Assembly (NCBI RefSeq): GCF_020023735.2
Contig: NZ_CP076444.2
Coordinates: forward strand, 1,565,501-1,629,500
Direction of reading: 5' to 3'
Source of the DNA: Mycoavidus sp. HKI
GTDB lineage: Bacteria > Pseudomonadota > Gammaproteobacteria > Burkholderiales > Burkholderiaceae
DNA: 64,000 bases
The notes under the pieces were generated by a model. The model was not told the origin of the DNA. It ran no database searches and saw only the letters and a program-made list of their open reading frames with translations. Shown one piece after another: positions 1 to 8,914 of the stretch; position 1 is the first letter of the stretch, and every line of letters begins with the position of its first letter. A program made the position numbers and the translations under genes.

Positions 1-639
1 GAGCGTATCGTGGTAACCGGAAATACCGTGATTGATGCGCTCTTAGAGGTTAAACAAAAAATCGCCAGCAACCCTCAACTGGCCACTAGCCTTGTCAAAC
101 AATTCCCCCAGCTCAATAGCACACGACGGCTGGTTCTCATTACCGGACATCGCAGAGAGAATTTCGGCGATGGCTTCGAACGTATTTGTACAGCCATCGC
201 AACCCTTTCCAAACGCTACCCCAAGGTCGATTTCGTTTATCCGGTTCATCTTAATCCGCATGTGCAAGAACCCGTCCAACGCACCCTCAAAGGAATCAGC
301 AACATTCACCTGATTGAGCCACTGGACTATTTGCCGTTCGTCTACCTGATGATGCGCTCAACGCTGATCCTCACCGACTCGGGAGGCGTGCAAGAAGAAG
401 CCTCATCGCTTGGCAAGCCGGTCTTGCTCATGCGAGAAAATACAGAGCGCCCCGAAGCATTAGAGGCCGGTCTCGTACGTCTGGTCAGTACGGATATCGA
501 CACCTTGTGCCAACAGGTTAGTCTGCTGCTTGATGACCTAACCGAATATAACCAGATAACGTCGCACGCGCATAACTTATATGGAGATGGCAAAGCATCT
601 GAGCGCATCGTGCAAACGTTAGCTGCCTACCAAGCATAA
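1..639 (+). CDS. wecB: UDP-N-acetylglucosamine 2-epimerase, 3' part
   Basis: Converts UDP-GlcNAc to UDP-ManNAc in the cytoplasm, the first committed step towards UDP-ManNAcA for an ECA-like polysaccharide. The reading frame is open from base 1, so the gene is cut by the window edge. The visible 212 codons are the C-terminal part of a family of about 375 residues. Family hallmarks are visible: the LITGHRRENFGDG segment, and the UDP-binding stretch TDSGGVQEEA followed by GKPVLLMRENTERPEA. wecC follows 90 bp downstream on the same strand, the pairing expected for ManNAcA synthesis. The product assignment is firm; whether the missing N-terminus is intact cannot be seen. Confidence 0.93.
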   Translation, partial: ERIVVTGNTVIDALLEVKQKIASNPQLATSLVKQFPQLNSTRRLVLITGHRRENFGDGFERICTAIATLSKRYPKVDFVYPVHLNPHVQEPVQRTLKGISNIHLIEPLDYLPFVYLMMRSTLILTDSGGVQEEASSLGKPVLLMRENTERPEALEAGLVRLVSTDIDTLCQQVSLLLDDLTEYNQITSHAHNLYGDGKASERIVQTLAAYQA

Positions 640-729
640 TTAGACACGGGCCAAACACGGTGGGCAATGCACTCGACCCACATCATAAATTGATCAAGGG
701 TTGGCAAATTTTTTGATTAAAAAATTTCT

Positions 730-2025
730 ATGAAACAGACGAATTTTAAGAAAATATGTGTAGTCGGTCTTGGCTACATCGGCCTACCTACTGCCGCGAT
801 ACTGGCTTCCCGGAAAGTCAAAGTAGCCGGCGTCGATATCAACTCCCACACGGTCGACACGATTAATGCGGGAAAGATTCATATTGTTGAACCAGAGCTT
901 GACATCATCGTGCGCGCAGTGGTGCAAGAAGGCTATTTAAAAGCTTCAACTCAACCTGAAACAGCCGATGCATTTATCATCGCCGTGCCAACCCCTAGTA
1001 AAGAGGATCATCAACCTGATCTAAGTTATGTGCGCGCAGCAGCCGAATCAATCGCTCCGGTACTCAAGCCAGGTGATCTGGTGATATTGGAGTCGACCTC
1101 CCCCGTGGGAACCACCGATCAGATGACCGCCTGGCTCAAAATAGCTCGACCCGATTTAGCCTTTCCTACTACTCATCAAGAAAACGAAATACCTGATGTC
1201 AATATCGCGTATTGCCCTGAGCGCGTGCTACCCGGCCAAGTCATACGCGAACTGGTTCACAACGATCGCATTATCGGCGGCATAACAACCCGCTGCACCG
1301 AGCGCGCGCAAGCCTTATATCGTGTCTTTGTTACAGGAAAATTGCTGAGCACCAACGCCCGCACAGCAGAAATGGTGAAGCTGACGGAAAACGCTTTCCG
1401 TGATGTCAATATCGCATTCGCAAATGAACTTTCGCTGATTTGCGACCAACTCAGCATTAATGTATGGGAGTTGATTAAACTCGCCAATCATCATCCCCGG
1501 GTGAATATACTACAGCCAGGTCCGGGCGTCGGCGGCCATTGCATTGCGGTTGACCCTTGGTTTATCGTCAGTCGCTCACCTGAGCAGGCAAAACTCATTC
1601 GAACCGCCCGACAAATCAATGACCATAAGCCAGAATGGGTGATTAACAAAGTTAACGAAGCGATTGATCAATGTCTGGCAAGTGGTCAACGCGCAGCCCG
1701 CCAAGAAGTTGTCGTTGCCTTACTGGGATTAGCGTTTAAGCCTAATATTGATGATTTTCGAGAAAGTCCGGCAGCTCATATTGCAAAAAAACTACTCGCT
1801 ACTTCAGAGGCGCGCTTTATTGTGGTTGAACCTTTTATTGACCAGTTGCCGGCCGATTTGGCCCACGCCCACTTGGCAGATTTAGAGCCGGCGCTAGCCG
1901 CAGCCGATGTCATCGCCGTCTTAGTCAAGCATGATTGTTTCAAAGCAATGATCAAACTGCTTAAACATCCTGCGCGACTAGTCGATGCTGTAGGGATCTT
2001 AGAAGACGCTGAGCATCTTCAATAG
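730..2025 (+). CDS. wecC: UDP-N-acetyl-D-mannosamine dehydrogenase
   Basis: Oxidises UDP-ManNAc to UDP-ManNAcA with two NAD+, in the cytoplasm. At 431 residues the length is normal for the nucleotide-sugar dehydrogenase family. The N-terminal Rossmann motif VVGLGYIGLPTAA is at residues 11-23, ESTSPVGTT follows the NAD domain, the catalytic Cys271 lies in GPGVGGHCIAVDPW, and the C-terminal domain begins with the FRESPA motif. The start is the first ATG, preceded by an A/T-rich self-complementary stretch and no strong ribosome site. It directly follows wecB and probably shares its transcript. The rest of the pathway (wecA-like gene, wecE, wecD) lies 9-17 kb away, separated by inserted genes. 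Confidence 0.95.
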   Translation: MKQTNFKKICVVGLGYIGLPTAAILASRKVKVAGVDINSHTVDTINAGKIHIVEPELDIIVRAVVQEGYLKASTQPETADAFIIAVPTPSKEDHQPDLSYVRAAAESIAPVLKPGDLVILESTSPVGTTDQMTAWLKIARPDLAFPTTHQENEIPDVNIAYCPERVLPGQVIRELVHNDRIIGGITTRCTERAQALYRVFVTGKLLSTNARTAEMVKLTENAFRDVNIAFANELSLICDQLSINVWELIKLANHHPRVNILQPGPGVGGHCIAVDPWFIVSRSPEQAKLIRTARQINDHKPEWVINKVNEAIDQCLASGQRAARQEVVVALLGLAFKPNIDDFRESPAAHIAKKLLATSEARFIVVEPFIDQLPADLAHAHLADLEPALAAADVIAVLVKHDCFKAMIKLLKHPARLVDAVGILEDAEHLQ

Positions 2026-2131
2026 CTTCTTTAGCAGTCATCAAGGAGAGTGTTTCATTCCGGGGGCTGAAGCTTCTCAAACGCGTGTGCAAGTAGGCTA
2101 TTTGTGCCCATCCCCCAAAAATGTAAAGTTA

Positions 2132-3148
2132 ACCTCAGTTCGGGATAAGGAAAGCTAGAGAGCAGAGAAAAATATTTGATTGAAAGCAAGCGAGCGCTAA
2201 GCATTTCTAGGAGAATTTAAGTTTTGCGACCAGAACCCTCTCAGAAAGGACAAAGCGCTCATGGACAATCTTACCGAACTTTATTGCTTGATGGATGATT
2301 TTTGCAAAGAATTTGAACCCGAGCTTAACAAAAAACTGCTATCGAGCGGAAAGCGACAACGCCTACGTGCTACGAGTTTGTCTTTGGCAGAACTGATGAC
2401 GCTCGTTGTTCTTTTTCATCAAATTCGCTATCGGCAATTTAAGTCCTTCTACTTGAATCATGTTTGCCAACATCTGCGTGAAGCCTTTCCGAATCTGCCT
2501 TCGTATAATCGCTGTATTGAGTTGCTACCGCGCTGTAACCTTGCTTTGGCCGCTCTGTTTGAAACCCTCAAAGGCCAATGCACAGGAATCTCTATTGTGG
2601 ATTCCACACCTATTGCAGTCTGCGACAATCTACGTATTAGCCGTCACCGTGTATTTGATGGCTTAGCCGCTCGAGGTAAAAGTTCCACAGGGTGGTTCTT
2701 TGGCTTCAAGCTGCACGCGGTGATTAATCACCAAGGTGAACTGCTTGGGCTGAGGTTCACGCCGGGTAATATCGATGACCGTAAGCCCGTGCCTGATCTC
2801 GTGCACTCGTTGTTTGGCAAGCTTTATGCCGACAAAGGCTATATCTCAAGGAAACTGGCCCAATCCTTGGAGGATCTTGGCGTTGCGCTTGTTACCAAGG
2901 TTCGACGCAATATGAAGCCTATTGTTCACACCCCTTTTGATCAGGCTTTATTTCGCCTCCGATCGCTTGTCGAAACCGTCTTTGATGAATTGAAAAACCT
3001 ATGCCAGATCGAGCATACTCGCCATCGCTCTCCTATTAACTTTGCTGTTAATCTACTCAGCGGAATCATCGCTTATTGCCTTATGCCCAACAAGCCTAAA
3101 TTGCCTTTGCAGCACTTCTACCAGGAAGCGCTTAACCCGAACTGACGT
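2132..3148 (+). mobile_element. Complete IS982-family insertion sequence
   Basis: A 1017-bp element. It has 18-bp imperfect terminal inverted repeats (2132-2149 ACCTCAGTTCGGGATAAG; the reverse complement of 3131-3148 differs at two positions). An 8-bp direct repeat TAAAGTTA flanks it at 2124-2131 and 3149-3156, a target-site duplication. It holds one uninterrupted transposase gene whose stop codon lies inside the right inverted repeat. Intact ends, duplication and gene together indicate a recent insertion between wecC and the first NACHT-WD40 gene. A decayed relative is at 27594-27638. Confidence 0.9.
2261..3145 (+). CDS. IS982-family DDE transposase
   Basis: At 294 residues this is the usual length of an IS982 transposase. 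The DDE-type catalytic regions are readable: ISIVDSTPIAVC (first Asp, about residue 113), FGFKLHAVI and TPGNIDDRKP, LYADKGYIS (second Asp) and LVETVFDELKN (Glu). It is the only gene in the element. Start is the ATG at 2261, in AGCGCTCATGG; an upstream AGAAAGGA may act as ribosome site. The frame is intact, so the enzyme may still be active. Confidence 0.93.
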   Translation: MDNLTELYCLMDDFCKEFEPELNKKLLSSGKRQRLRATSLSLAELMTLVVLFHQIRYRQFKSFYLNHVCQHLREAFPNLPSYNRCIELLPRCNLALAALFETLKGQCTGISIVDSTPIAVCDNLRISRHRVFDGLAARGKSSTGWFFGFKLHAVINHQGELLGLRFTPGNIDDRKPVPDLVHSLFGKLYADKGYISRKLAQSLEDLGVALVTKVRRNMKPIVHTPFDQALFRLRSLVETVFDELKNLCQIEHTRHRSPINFAVNLLSGIIAYCLMPNKPKLPLQHFYQEALNPN

Positions 3149-3156
3149 TAAAGTTA

Positions 3157-3577
3157 GCCAAAAAATCTCCCTAAAGAGATGATTGTCACGCGAGTGATCC
3201 TTCATCTCCCTCTTCAAGTGCTTTGCCCCAATATCCCGGATCAGCGTATCGTGCCGCCAGTGCATCCATATCTACGACGGATGCCTCAGCTGTGAATTCG
3301 ATCTTCCCAAAGAGCTTTCCATGTAAGACCCAACACTCATGTCACTTGCCGTCATTTCGATGACAGCAAACAATGAATGACGACACTGGCAAAGTACCGA
3401 TATACTCCCTGTGCGGGCCGGAGCAGCGGGTCAAGAGGGGGGCATTACCTGCTAGCCATTATGCTCCTAGCGCACTTAGGTCCAGTAAAAAACTGCCAAA
3501 ACAAAGCATCGGTGCGGACTGGCTCAAATGAGTACTGCACTGCAATACCTAACAGTAAAAAATAACAGGAAAGCACT
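3157..3577. other. Intergenic stretch, 421 bp
   Basis: Between the IS982 right end and the first NACHT-WD40 gene. It holds the decayed minus-strand gene fragment listed separately (3186-3390) and, next to the next gene, a ribosome site AGGAAA eight bases before the ATG at 3578. No convincing promoter or terminator is visible. A 62-codon plus-strand ORF (3377-3565) has no recognisable features and is not called. Confidence 0.5.
3186..3390 (-). pseudogene. Decayed gene fragment, unknown family
   Basis: Read on the minus strand, an open stretch ends at the TGA at 3188-3186 and has the composition of real protein: LHGKLFGKIEFTAEAS followed by VVDMDALAARYADPGYWGK. One in-frame TGA upstream interrupts it, and beyond that codon the frame continues with plausible sequence (SSFIVCCHRNDGK). 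I do not recognise the family. It reads as the C-terminal end of a lost gene, possibly disrupted when the neighbouring IS982 and NACHT-WD40 genes arrived. Confidence 0.4.
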
Positions 3578-6500
3578 ATGTTGGCCAGACCCTTGCACTC
3601 AACACCTACGACCTCTGCCAGTCTAGCGCTTGCTCAAACCTATTTAGATGCGGGTCGACATCACAAGGCGGCTGAGAACCTGGATGTCGCTTTTATCTTG
3701 TATGACCAGGCAAAAGTAACCTTTAGACAGGCTGCGGATGCATACCAGGTAACTCCCCTCTTATCCCAATTAAAGAGTGCCCTTGCCAATGCCCAGACAT
3801 CGCAAACCCCCGAAGAAAAGGCCTTGCGGGAACGCATCGCTGAGGTCTATTTTGAGCGCGCCGAACTGCTGGAAAAATTAGGCAAACCCGCTAAAGCGCA
3901 GGCAAGTTATAAAAAAGCGCAAGCCTGGGGCTATGAGGAGACTAAGTCGGCCACTACTATGCCGGTCATGTCGCTGTTTACGAGCAGCGCGCCAGCTGTG
4001 ACTCAGACGGCCATATCTGCTGCCTCCCTGTCTGCCCAGCAAAAAAGCGCGCTGGTGGATTACCTGTTTGAAAAGGCGCTGTTAACTCTGAGCGCTTTAG
4101 AGGTATCCAATAAACCTAGCCTGTTTCTGGTCTATGCGCACGACAATTTCGCACACGGCAAAGCTGAGGCCAGTACATCTAAATATTTAATCAATAAGCT
4201 ATCCAAAATTCAAGTCAATCTGTATTCCGATCAAACGCCGATGGGAAAAAAATATTCCGACTCGCCAGAAGCTCTGAAAAAGGATGGCAAGCTCGAAGAT
4301 ATTTTAACCAATCAGCTGTGTTTGTTGCCCACCCAACTAAGAGACGACGTGAAACCGGTCAATAAGGTCGTCGTCTGTTGTTCTGAGGTATTGGGAAGCT
4401 ATCTAAAATGGCCGGACTATGATCGCTTTTATCAGGAACTTCGAGCCGCCTATCTGAAAGATCGTGAGCAACCGGCCAATGCAGAAATCCCCGAAATCCG
4501 TGAGGTGGTCAGAAAATTTTCACAAGAGGAAAACTATAAAGCAGAGTTCCATCATGTATTGACGGAAATGGCCTTTTTGCAAATCCGGGCAGAGTATCTG
4601 AAAGATCACGGCATTATCCCGGTTTCGTTAACCCAAGGGAGCTATGATCAATGCCTGGCGAAATTTATTTCAGCGACGATCGTTCGGATGGAGGACTGCC
4701 TGCGCTTTGAGGCGCAAGCCCAAACAGGGCGAGAAGTGTATTCTAATCAAAGTCGGCAGGGCGTGCTGTTTAAGCTGATTGAACGGCTGTTAGTAAGCAG
4801 CGATGAGGCTAAAACGTTTCTGGACAAGTTTTGGGATGGACATGGCAATTTTATTGCCCGTTTAAAAAAAGAGCTGCCGCTTGGTCACCTTGAGTTTGCC
4901 CAGTTAATAGATGGCATCTTTGACGACATCCGCACCGCGTTGCATAGTCAGCTGGCCTCCACCGTGCAGCAACAGCACCACCAGTTATGGGTGCTGAATG
5001 CCGACCCGCGGACTACGCTAGAGGCGCAATATTTCGCTGCGCTCAAGCAAGATGAAGCGTTTAAAGAAACCCAGCAGCTGTATATTGAACCGCGTGGCAA
5101 AGCGAGTTTAGATGGGAAGGCGGAGACGTTTGACCTTTTATCCAAAGTTAAAGCGCTTATCAAAGATAAACACGTGGTGCTGTTGACGGGGGACTCGGGG
5201 GCGGGCAAATCCACCTTGAATCGCGTCTTAGAAAAGCACTTATGGGAGAATAAAAAAGCACATGATGCGATACCGCTGTTTATTTCTTTGCCGAGTATTG
5301 ACAAGCCTGAGCACGATCTGATTGGCAAAGCGTTAAAGAAAAGAGGGCTGTCAGAATTTCAGATTCAGAAATTAAAGCAAGAAAAACAAAAGTTCGTCTT
5401 TATTCTGGACGGCTATGATGAGATTCGGCAGACCCGGAACCTGTATCTGAGCAATCACATCAACCAGCCTGACGGCTGGCAGGGCCCCATGATCACCAGC
5501 TGTCGCAGTGAATATCTGGGCTGGGACTATCAAAGCCGTTTTCAACCGAATCCGCCTCGGCAGGGTGAAGACCCGTCCTTTCAAGAAGTGGTGATCGCGC
5601 CGTTTTCAGAAAAAGAGCGCAAGCAGTATTTAGAAAAATATGTGCAGCACAACTCAATGGGCTGGGCGGTGCAACAATATCAAGAAGCCCTCGCACAACC
5701 GCATTTAAAAGATTTAGCTAGCAACCCCTTTTTGCTGCGCGTGGTGCTAGAAGCATTACCGTATCTGGAAAACGAGGGGAAAGTGCGAACTGCCATCCAG
5801 TTACGCATAGACCTGTACGACCAGTTCGTCAAACAATGGTTCGAGCGCAACCAGCGACGCTTAAGCACACAAAATTTAGCTGAGACCAAAAGAGAGATCT
5901 TTAGAGAGTGGTCCGATGATGGCTTTACCGAGCACGGTATTGAATTAGTGCGAGACTTAGCAGTGCATCTGTATACAGAGAATGCTGGTAATCCGGTTAT
6001 CGAGTATTCATTGCGCAAAGACAAGGGGAGTTGGAAAGACACCTTTTTTGGCAAGGAAGAAGAAAAGCAACTGCTGCGAGAAGCTTGGCCCCTGATTCGA
6101 AACGGTAATCAATATCGCTTTATCCATAAATCACTGCTGGAATATTGTGTGGCACGCTCGCTCTTCGATTCGTTCGATGCGTGCCTAGCGCCTAAAACTC
6201 GTCCCCGTCGTGGTAGCGACGCTTCCGTCTATAGTTTTGAAGACCAATCTGTTTTGCCTTCCCAACGGCGGCAAGACTTATCGTTAGCCCCTAAGCATTG
6301 GGTTGGCGATCTGGGCGTGGTGGGATGGTTGACTGAGCGCGTTCAGCAAGAGCCTTCATTTAAGGATCAGCTCTCAGCGATTATCGAGCGCTCCAAAACC
6401 GACAAAGCGGTGCGCCAAACTGCGGCCAATGCTATGACGGTCTTGGTCAGAGCGGGGATACGGTTTAACGGAGACGATTTAAAAGGGATTCGGATCCCAG

Positions 6501-8740
6501 GAGCGGATTTAAGCCATGGCGTATTCGATTCTGTGCAGTTGCAAGAGGCGGATTTAAGAAAAGCCAAACTGCACCAGATATGGCTGCGTCAGGCCAATTT
6601 AAGTGGTGCACAGATGGCAGGGGTGCAGTTTGGCGAATGGCCTTATCTCGCAGAAGAGAGCCCGGTGTATTCCTGCGTGTATTCTCCGGATGGAAAAGCT
6701 TGCGCCGTAGGTCTTAGGAACGGTCGGATCAGCGTATATGAGACCTCAGATTGGAAAAAGATTTTGACCTTAAGCGGCCATACGGGTTCGGTTAGGAGCA
6801 TCACGTACTCGCCGCAAGGGGATCAACTCGCATCAGGCAGCTATGATAAGACAGTGCGTCTATGGGATGCCAAAACGGGCGCGTTGCTTCACAAATTAAG
6901 CGACCATGTAGATTGGGTTACTGGCGTCGCGTATTCACCGCAAGGGAATCAGCTTGCCTCGGGCAGCTATGACCAGACCATACGTCTGTGGGATATCAAA
7001 ACTGGCAAGTTGCTTCGCACATTAAGCGGCCATATCGATGATGTTACTGGCGTCGCGTATTCACCACAAGGGGATCAACTCGCCTCGGTCGGTAGGGACA
7101 ATACCGTGCGATTGTGGGTTGTCAAAACGGGCAATTGTCTGCGCACCTTAATCGGGCATACAGATCTCGTTTGGAGTGTTGTGTATTCGCCTCTAGGAGA
7201 TCAGCTCGCCTCAAGCGGTAGAGACGGCACCATTCGACTGTGGGATGCCAAAACAGGCGTATTGCATCACACCTTAAATGGCCATATGGGTGGGGTTACT
7301 AGCGTCGTGTATTCGCCGCAAGGAGATCAACTCGCATCAGGCAGTAGAGACAATACCGTGCGACTGTGGGATGCCAAAACGGGCGTACTGTGTCACACCA
7401 TAAAGGGCCATATAGATGCGGTTCAAAACGTCGCATACTCACCGCAAGGAGATCAACTCGCATCAGGCAGCCATGATAGGACAGTGCGTCTATGGGATGT
7501 CAAAACAGGCGCGTTGCTTCACAACTTAAGTAGTCATACAAATGTGATTCAAAGCGCCGCGTACTCGCTACAAGAGGATCAACTCGCCTTGGGCAGTCAC
7601 GACCATACTGTACGTCTGTGGGATGTCAAAACGGGGGATTGTTTGAGCACCTTACGTGGCCATAAGAGTGAGGTAGCTAGTGTTGCGTATTCACCGCAAG
7701 GGGATCAGCTTGCCTCGGGCAGCTATGACCAGACCATACGTCTGTGGGATATCAAAAAGGGCAAATTGCTTCACACATTAACCGGCCATATCGATGAAAT
7801 TACTAGTGTCGCGTATTCACCACAAGGGGATCAGCTCGCCTCGGGCAGTTTGGACAATACCGTGCGTTTTTGGGATGTCAAAGCAGGCACTCCAATTTTC
7901 GCCTTAAAGAGTCGTATGGGTGGAGTTACTAGCGTCGTGTATTCGCCGCAAGGGGATCAGCTCGCCTTGGGCAATTTAGACAATACCGTGCGTCTGTGGG
8001 GGCTTGAAAAAGGCGATAATCTGCGTACCTTAAGCGGCCATAAGGCTTCTGTTTGGAGTGTCGCGTATTCACCGCAAGGGGATCAGCTTGCATCAGGCAG
8101 TTACGACTTTACCGTGCGACTGTGGAATGTCAAAACAGGCACTTGTCTGTGTATCTTAGACGGCCATACAGATTGGGTTAAGAGTGTTGCGTATTCACCG
8201 CAAGGGGATCAGCTTGCCTCGGGTGGTTTGGACGGTACTGTGCAACTGTGGGATGTCAAAGCGGAACAGAATAAGAGTGTGAACGTGATTCGCGGTTTTG
8301 GCGGTGCAGTCACAAGCATTGCCTGGAAAGAAAAGTCTAACAGCAACTATTTAGTAACTTGCAGCGAAGATAGAGCTGTTCGCCAGTGGGAGGTGAAGAA
8401 AGAGGGGGAAGAGCATAAGGTGATTTTGCGCTGGAGTTCAGCGCATGAGGTCCTTACGGTGACAGGTGCTGTAATCGAAGGGGTAGGAGGGTTGAACGGA
8501 ATCAATGAGCAGTTGCTAAGGCAGCGCGGGGCAGTGGGTGAACCATTTTCACCTCCCACGCAGGAGCGCCCTTCTAAAGCGGAGCTTTCCCCTATACTGG
8601 AGGAGCTCCCTTCCAGACCGGAGCTTCCCCCTAGGCCGGAGCTTTCCCCTAGACTGAGGCCCGATGCCACGTCGACCCCTGCCAGATGGGCCGTCGGCGC
8701 TGGACCCCACAGATACTACCCCTATTCCTCGGGCAATTGA
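3578..8740 (+). CDS. NACHT-WD40 NLR-like STAND NTPase, copy 1
   Basis: A 1720-residue multidomain protein. Residues about 12-125 are TPR-like helices. About 181-300 resembles a TIR/SEFIR fold (SLFLVYAHDN, then NLYSDQTP, then VVVCCSEVLGSYLKW). A NACHT ATPase follows, with Walker A GDSGAGKST at 538-546 and Walker B FVFILDGYDE at 606-615. About 960-1021 are pentapeptide repeats (ADLSHG, ADLRKA, ANLSGA). From about 1029 to 1608 there are 14 WD40 repeats of 42 residues, then a Pro/Glu-rich tail. STAND proteins of this layout oligomerise when the repeat sensor binds a trigger. Here the TIR-like part would be the effector, which is inference. AGGAAA lies 8 bp before the ATG. A paralogue in opposite orientation is at 12509-17536. 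It sits inside a polysaccharide cluster with no obvious functional link. It could serve in phage defence, host interaction or signalling. Confidence 0.88.
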   Translation: MLARPLHSTPTTSASLALAQTYLDAGRHHKAAENLDVAFILYDQAKVTFRQAADAYQVTPLLSQLKSALANAQTSQTPEEKALRERIAEVYFERAELLEKLGKPAKAQASYKKAQAWGYEETKSATTMPVMSLFTSSAPAVTQTAISAASLSAQQKSALVDYLFEKALLTLSALEVSNKPSLFLVYAHDNFAHGKAEASTSKYLINKLSKIQVNLYSDQTPMGKKYSDSPEALKKDGKLEDILTNQLCLLPTQLRDDVKPVNKVVVCCSEVLGSYLKWPDYDRFYQELRAAYLKDREQPANAEIPEIREVVRKFSQEENYKAEFHHVLTEMAFLQIRAEYLKDHGIIPVSLTQGSYDQCLAKFISATIVRMEDCLRFEAQAQTGREVYSNQSRQGVLFKLIERLLVSSDEAKTFLDKFWDGHGNFIARLKKELPLGHLEFAQLIDGIFDDIRTALHSQLASTVQQQHHQLWVLNADPRTTLEAQYFAALKQDEAFKETQQLYIEPRGKASLDGKAETFDLLSKVKALIKDKHVVLLTGDSGAGKSTLNRVLEKHLWENKKAHDAIPLFISLPSIDKPEHDLIGKALKKRGLSEFQIQKLKQEKQKFVFILDGYDEIRQTRNLYLSNHINQPDGWQGPMITSCRSEYLGWDYQSRFQPNPPRQGEDPSFQEVVIAPFSEKERKQYLEKYVQHNSMGWAVQQYQEALAQPHLKDLASNPFLLRVVLEALPYLENEGKVRTAIQLRIDLYDQFVKQWFERNQRRLSTQNLAETKREIFREWSDDGFTEHGIELVRDLAVHLYTENAGNPVIEYSLRKDKGSWKDTFFGKEEEKQLLREAWPLIRNGNQYRFIHKSLLEYCVARSLFDSFDACLAPKTRPRRGSDASVYSFEDQSVLPSQRRQDLSLAPKHWVGDLGVVGWLTERVQQEPSFKDQLSAIIERSKTDKAVRQTAANAMTVLVRAGIRFNGDDLKGIRIPGADLSHGVFDSVQLQEADLRKAKLHQIWLRQANLSGAQMAGVQFGEWPYLAEESPVYSCVYSPDGKACAVGLRNGRISVYETSDWKKILTLSGHTGSVRSITYSPQGDQLASGSYDKTVRLWDAKTGALLHKLSDHVDWVTGVAYSPQGNQLASGSYDQTIRLWDIKTGKLLRTLSGHIDDVTGVAYSPQGDQLASVGRDNTVRLWVVKTGNCLRTLIGHTDLVWSVVYSPLGDQLASSGRDGTIRLWDAKTGVLHHTLNGHMGGVTSVVYSPQGDQLASGSRDNTVRLWDAKTGVLCHTIKGHIDAVQNVAYSPQGDQLASGSHDRTVRLWDVKTGALLHNLSSHTNVIQSAAYSLQEDQLALGSHDHTVRLWDVKTGDCLSTLRGHKSEVASVAYSPQGDQLASGSYDQTIRLWDIKKGKLLHTLTGHIDEITSVAYSPQGDQLASGSLDNTVRFWDVKAGTPIFALKSRMGGVTSVVYSPQGDQLALGNLDNTVRLWGLEKGDNLRTLSGHKASVWSVAYSPQGDQLASGSYDFTVRLWNVKTGTCLCILDGHTDWVKSVAYSPQGDQLASGGLDGTVQLWDVKAEQNKSVNVIRGFGGAVTSIAWKEKSNSNYLVTCSEDRAVRQWEVKKEGEEHKVILRWSSAHEVLTVTGAVIEGVGGLNGINEQLLRQRGAVGEPFSPPTQERPSKAELSPILEELPSRPELPPRPELSPRLRPDATSTPARWAVGAGPHRYYPYSSGN
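6769..8260 (+). repeat. Tandem 126-bp WD40-coding repeats
   Basis: About twelve units of 126 bp (42 codons) with a near-constant core YSPQGDQLASGS..D.TVRLWD. Some blocks are nearly identical in DNA: the two-repeat block starting near 6937 matches the block starting near 7687 over roughly 150 bp with few differences, and the segment near 7284 matches that near 7913. This points to recent duplication or gene conversion inside the array, so repeat number may vary between strains. It is coding and in frame throughout. Confidence 0.85.
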
Positions 8741-8914
8741 TGGTTTTCATTTTGGTAGGCTGACCCTTCAGCAGTTTGAGTAATTGGGCCGACTCCTCTT
8801 TATGAACATAATGGGCTGGGCGAATCGGTCGCTGGCCCAGGGAAAACCGGGGACCCGACGCAGACGACTCGCCGTTCAAGGAGGCGGCTTAGAAACGTCA
8901 GCCCCCAGTTTGGA

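Noticed and set aside
3377..3565. 62-codon plus-strand ORF before NACHT-WD40 copy 1
   Set aside because: No ribosome site, no motif and no protein-like composition.
6769..8260. Regular 126-bp repeats as a possible CRISPR or satellite array
   Set aside because: The units are fully coding, in frame and give canonical WD40 repeats; no spacers.
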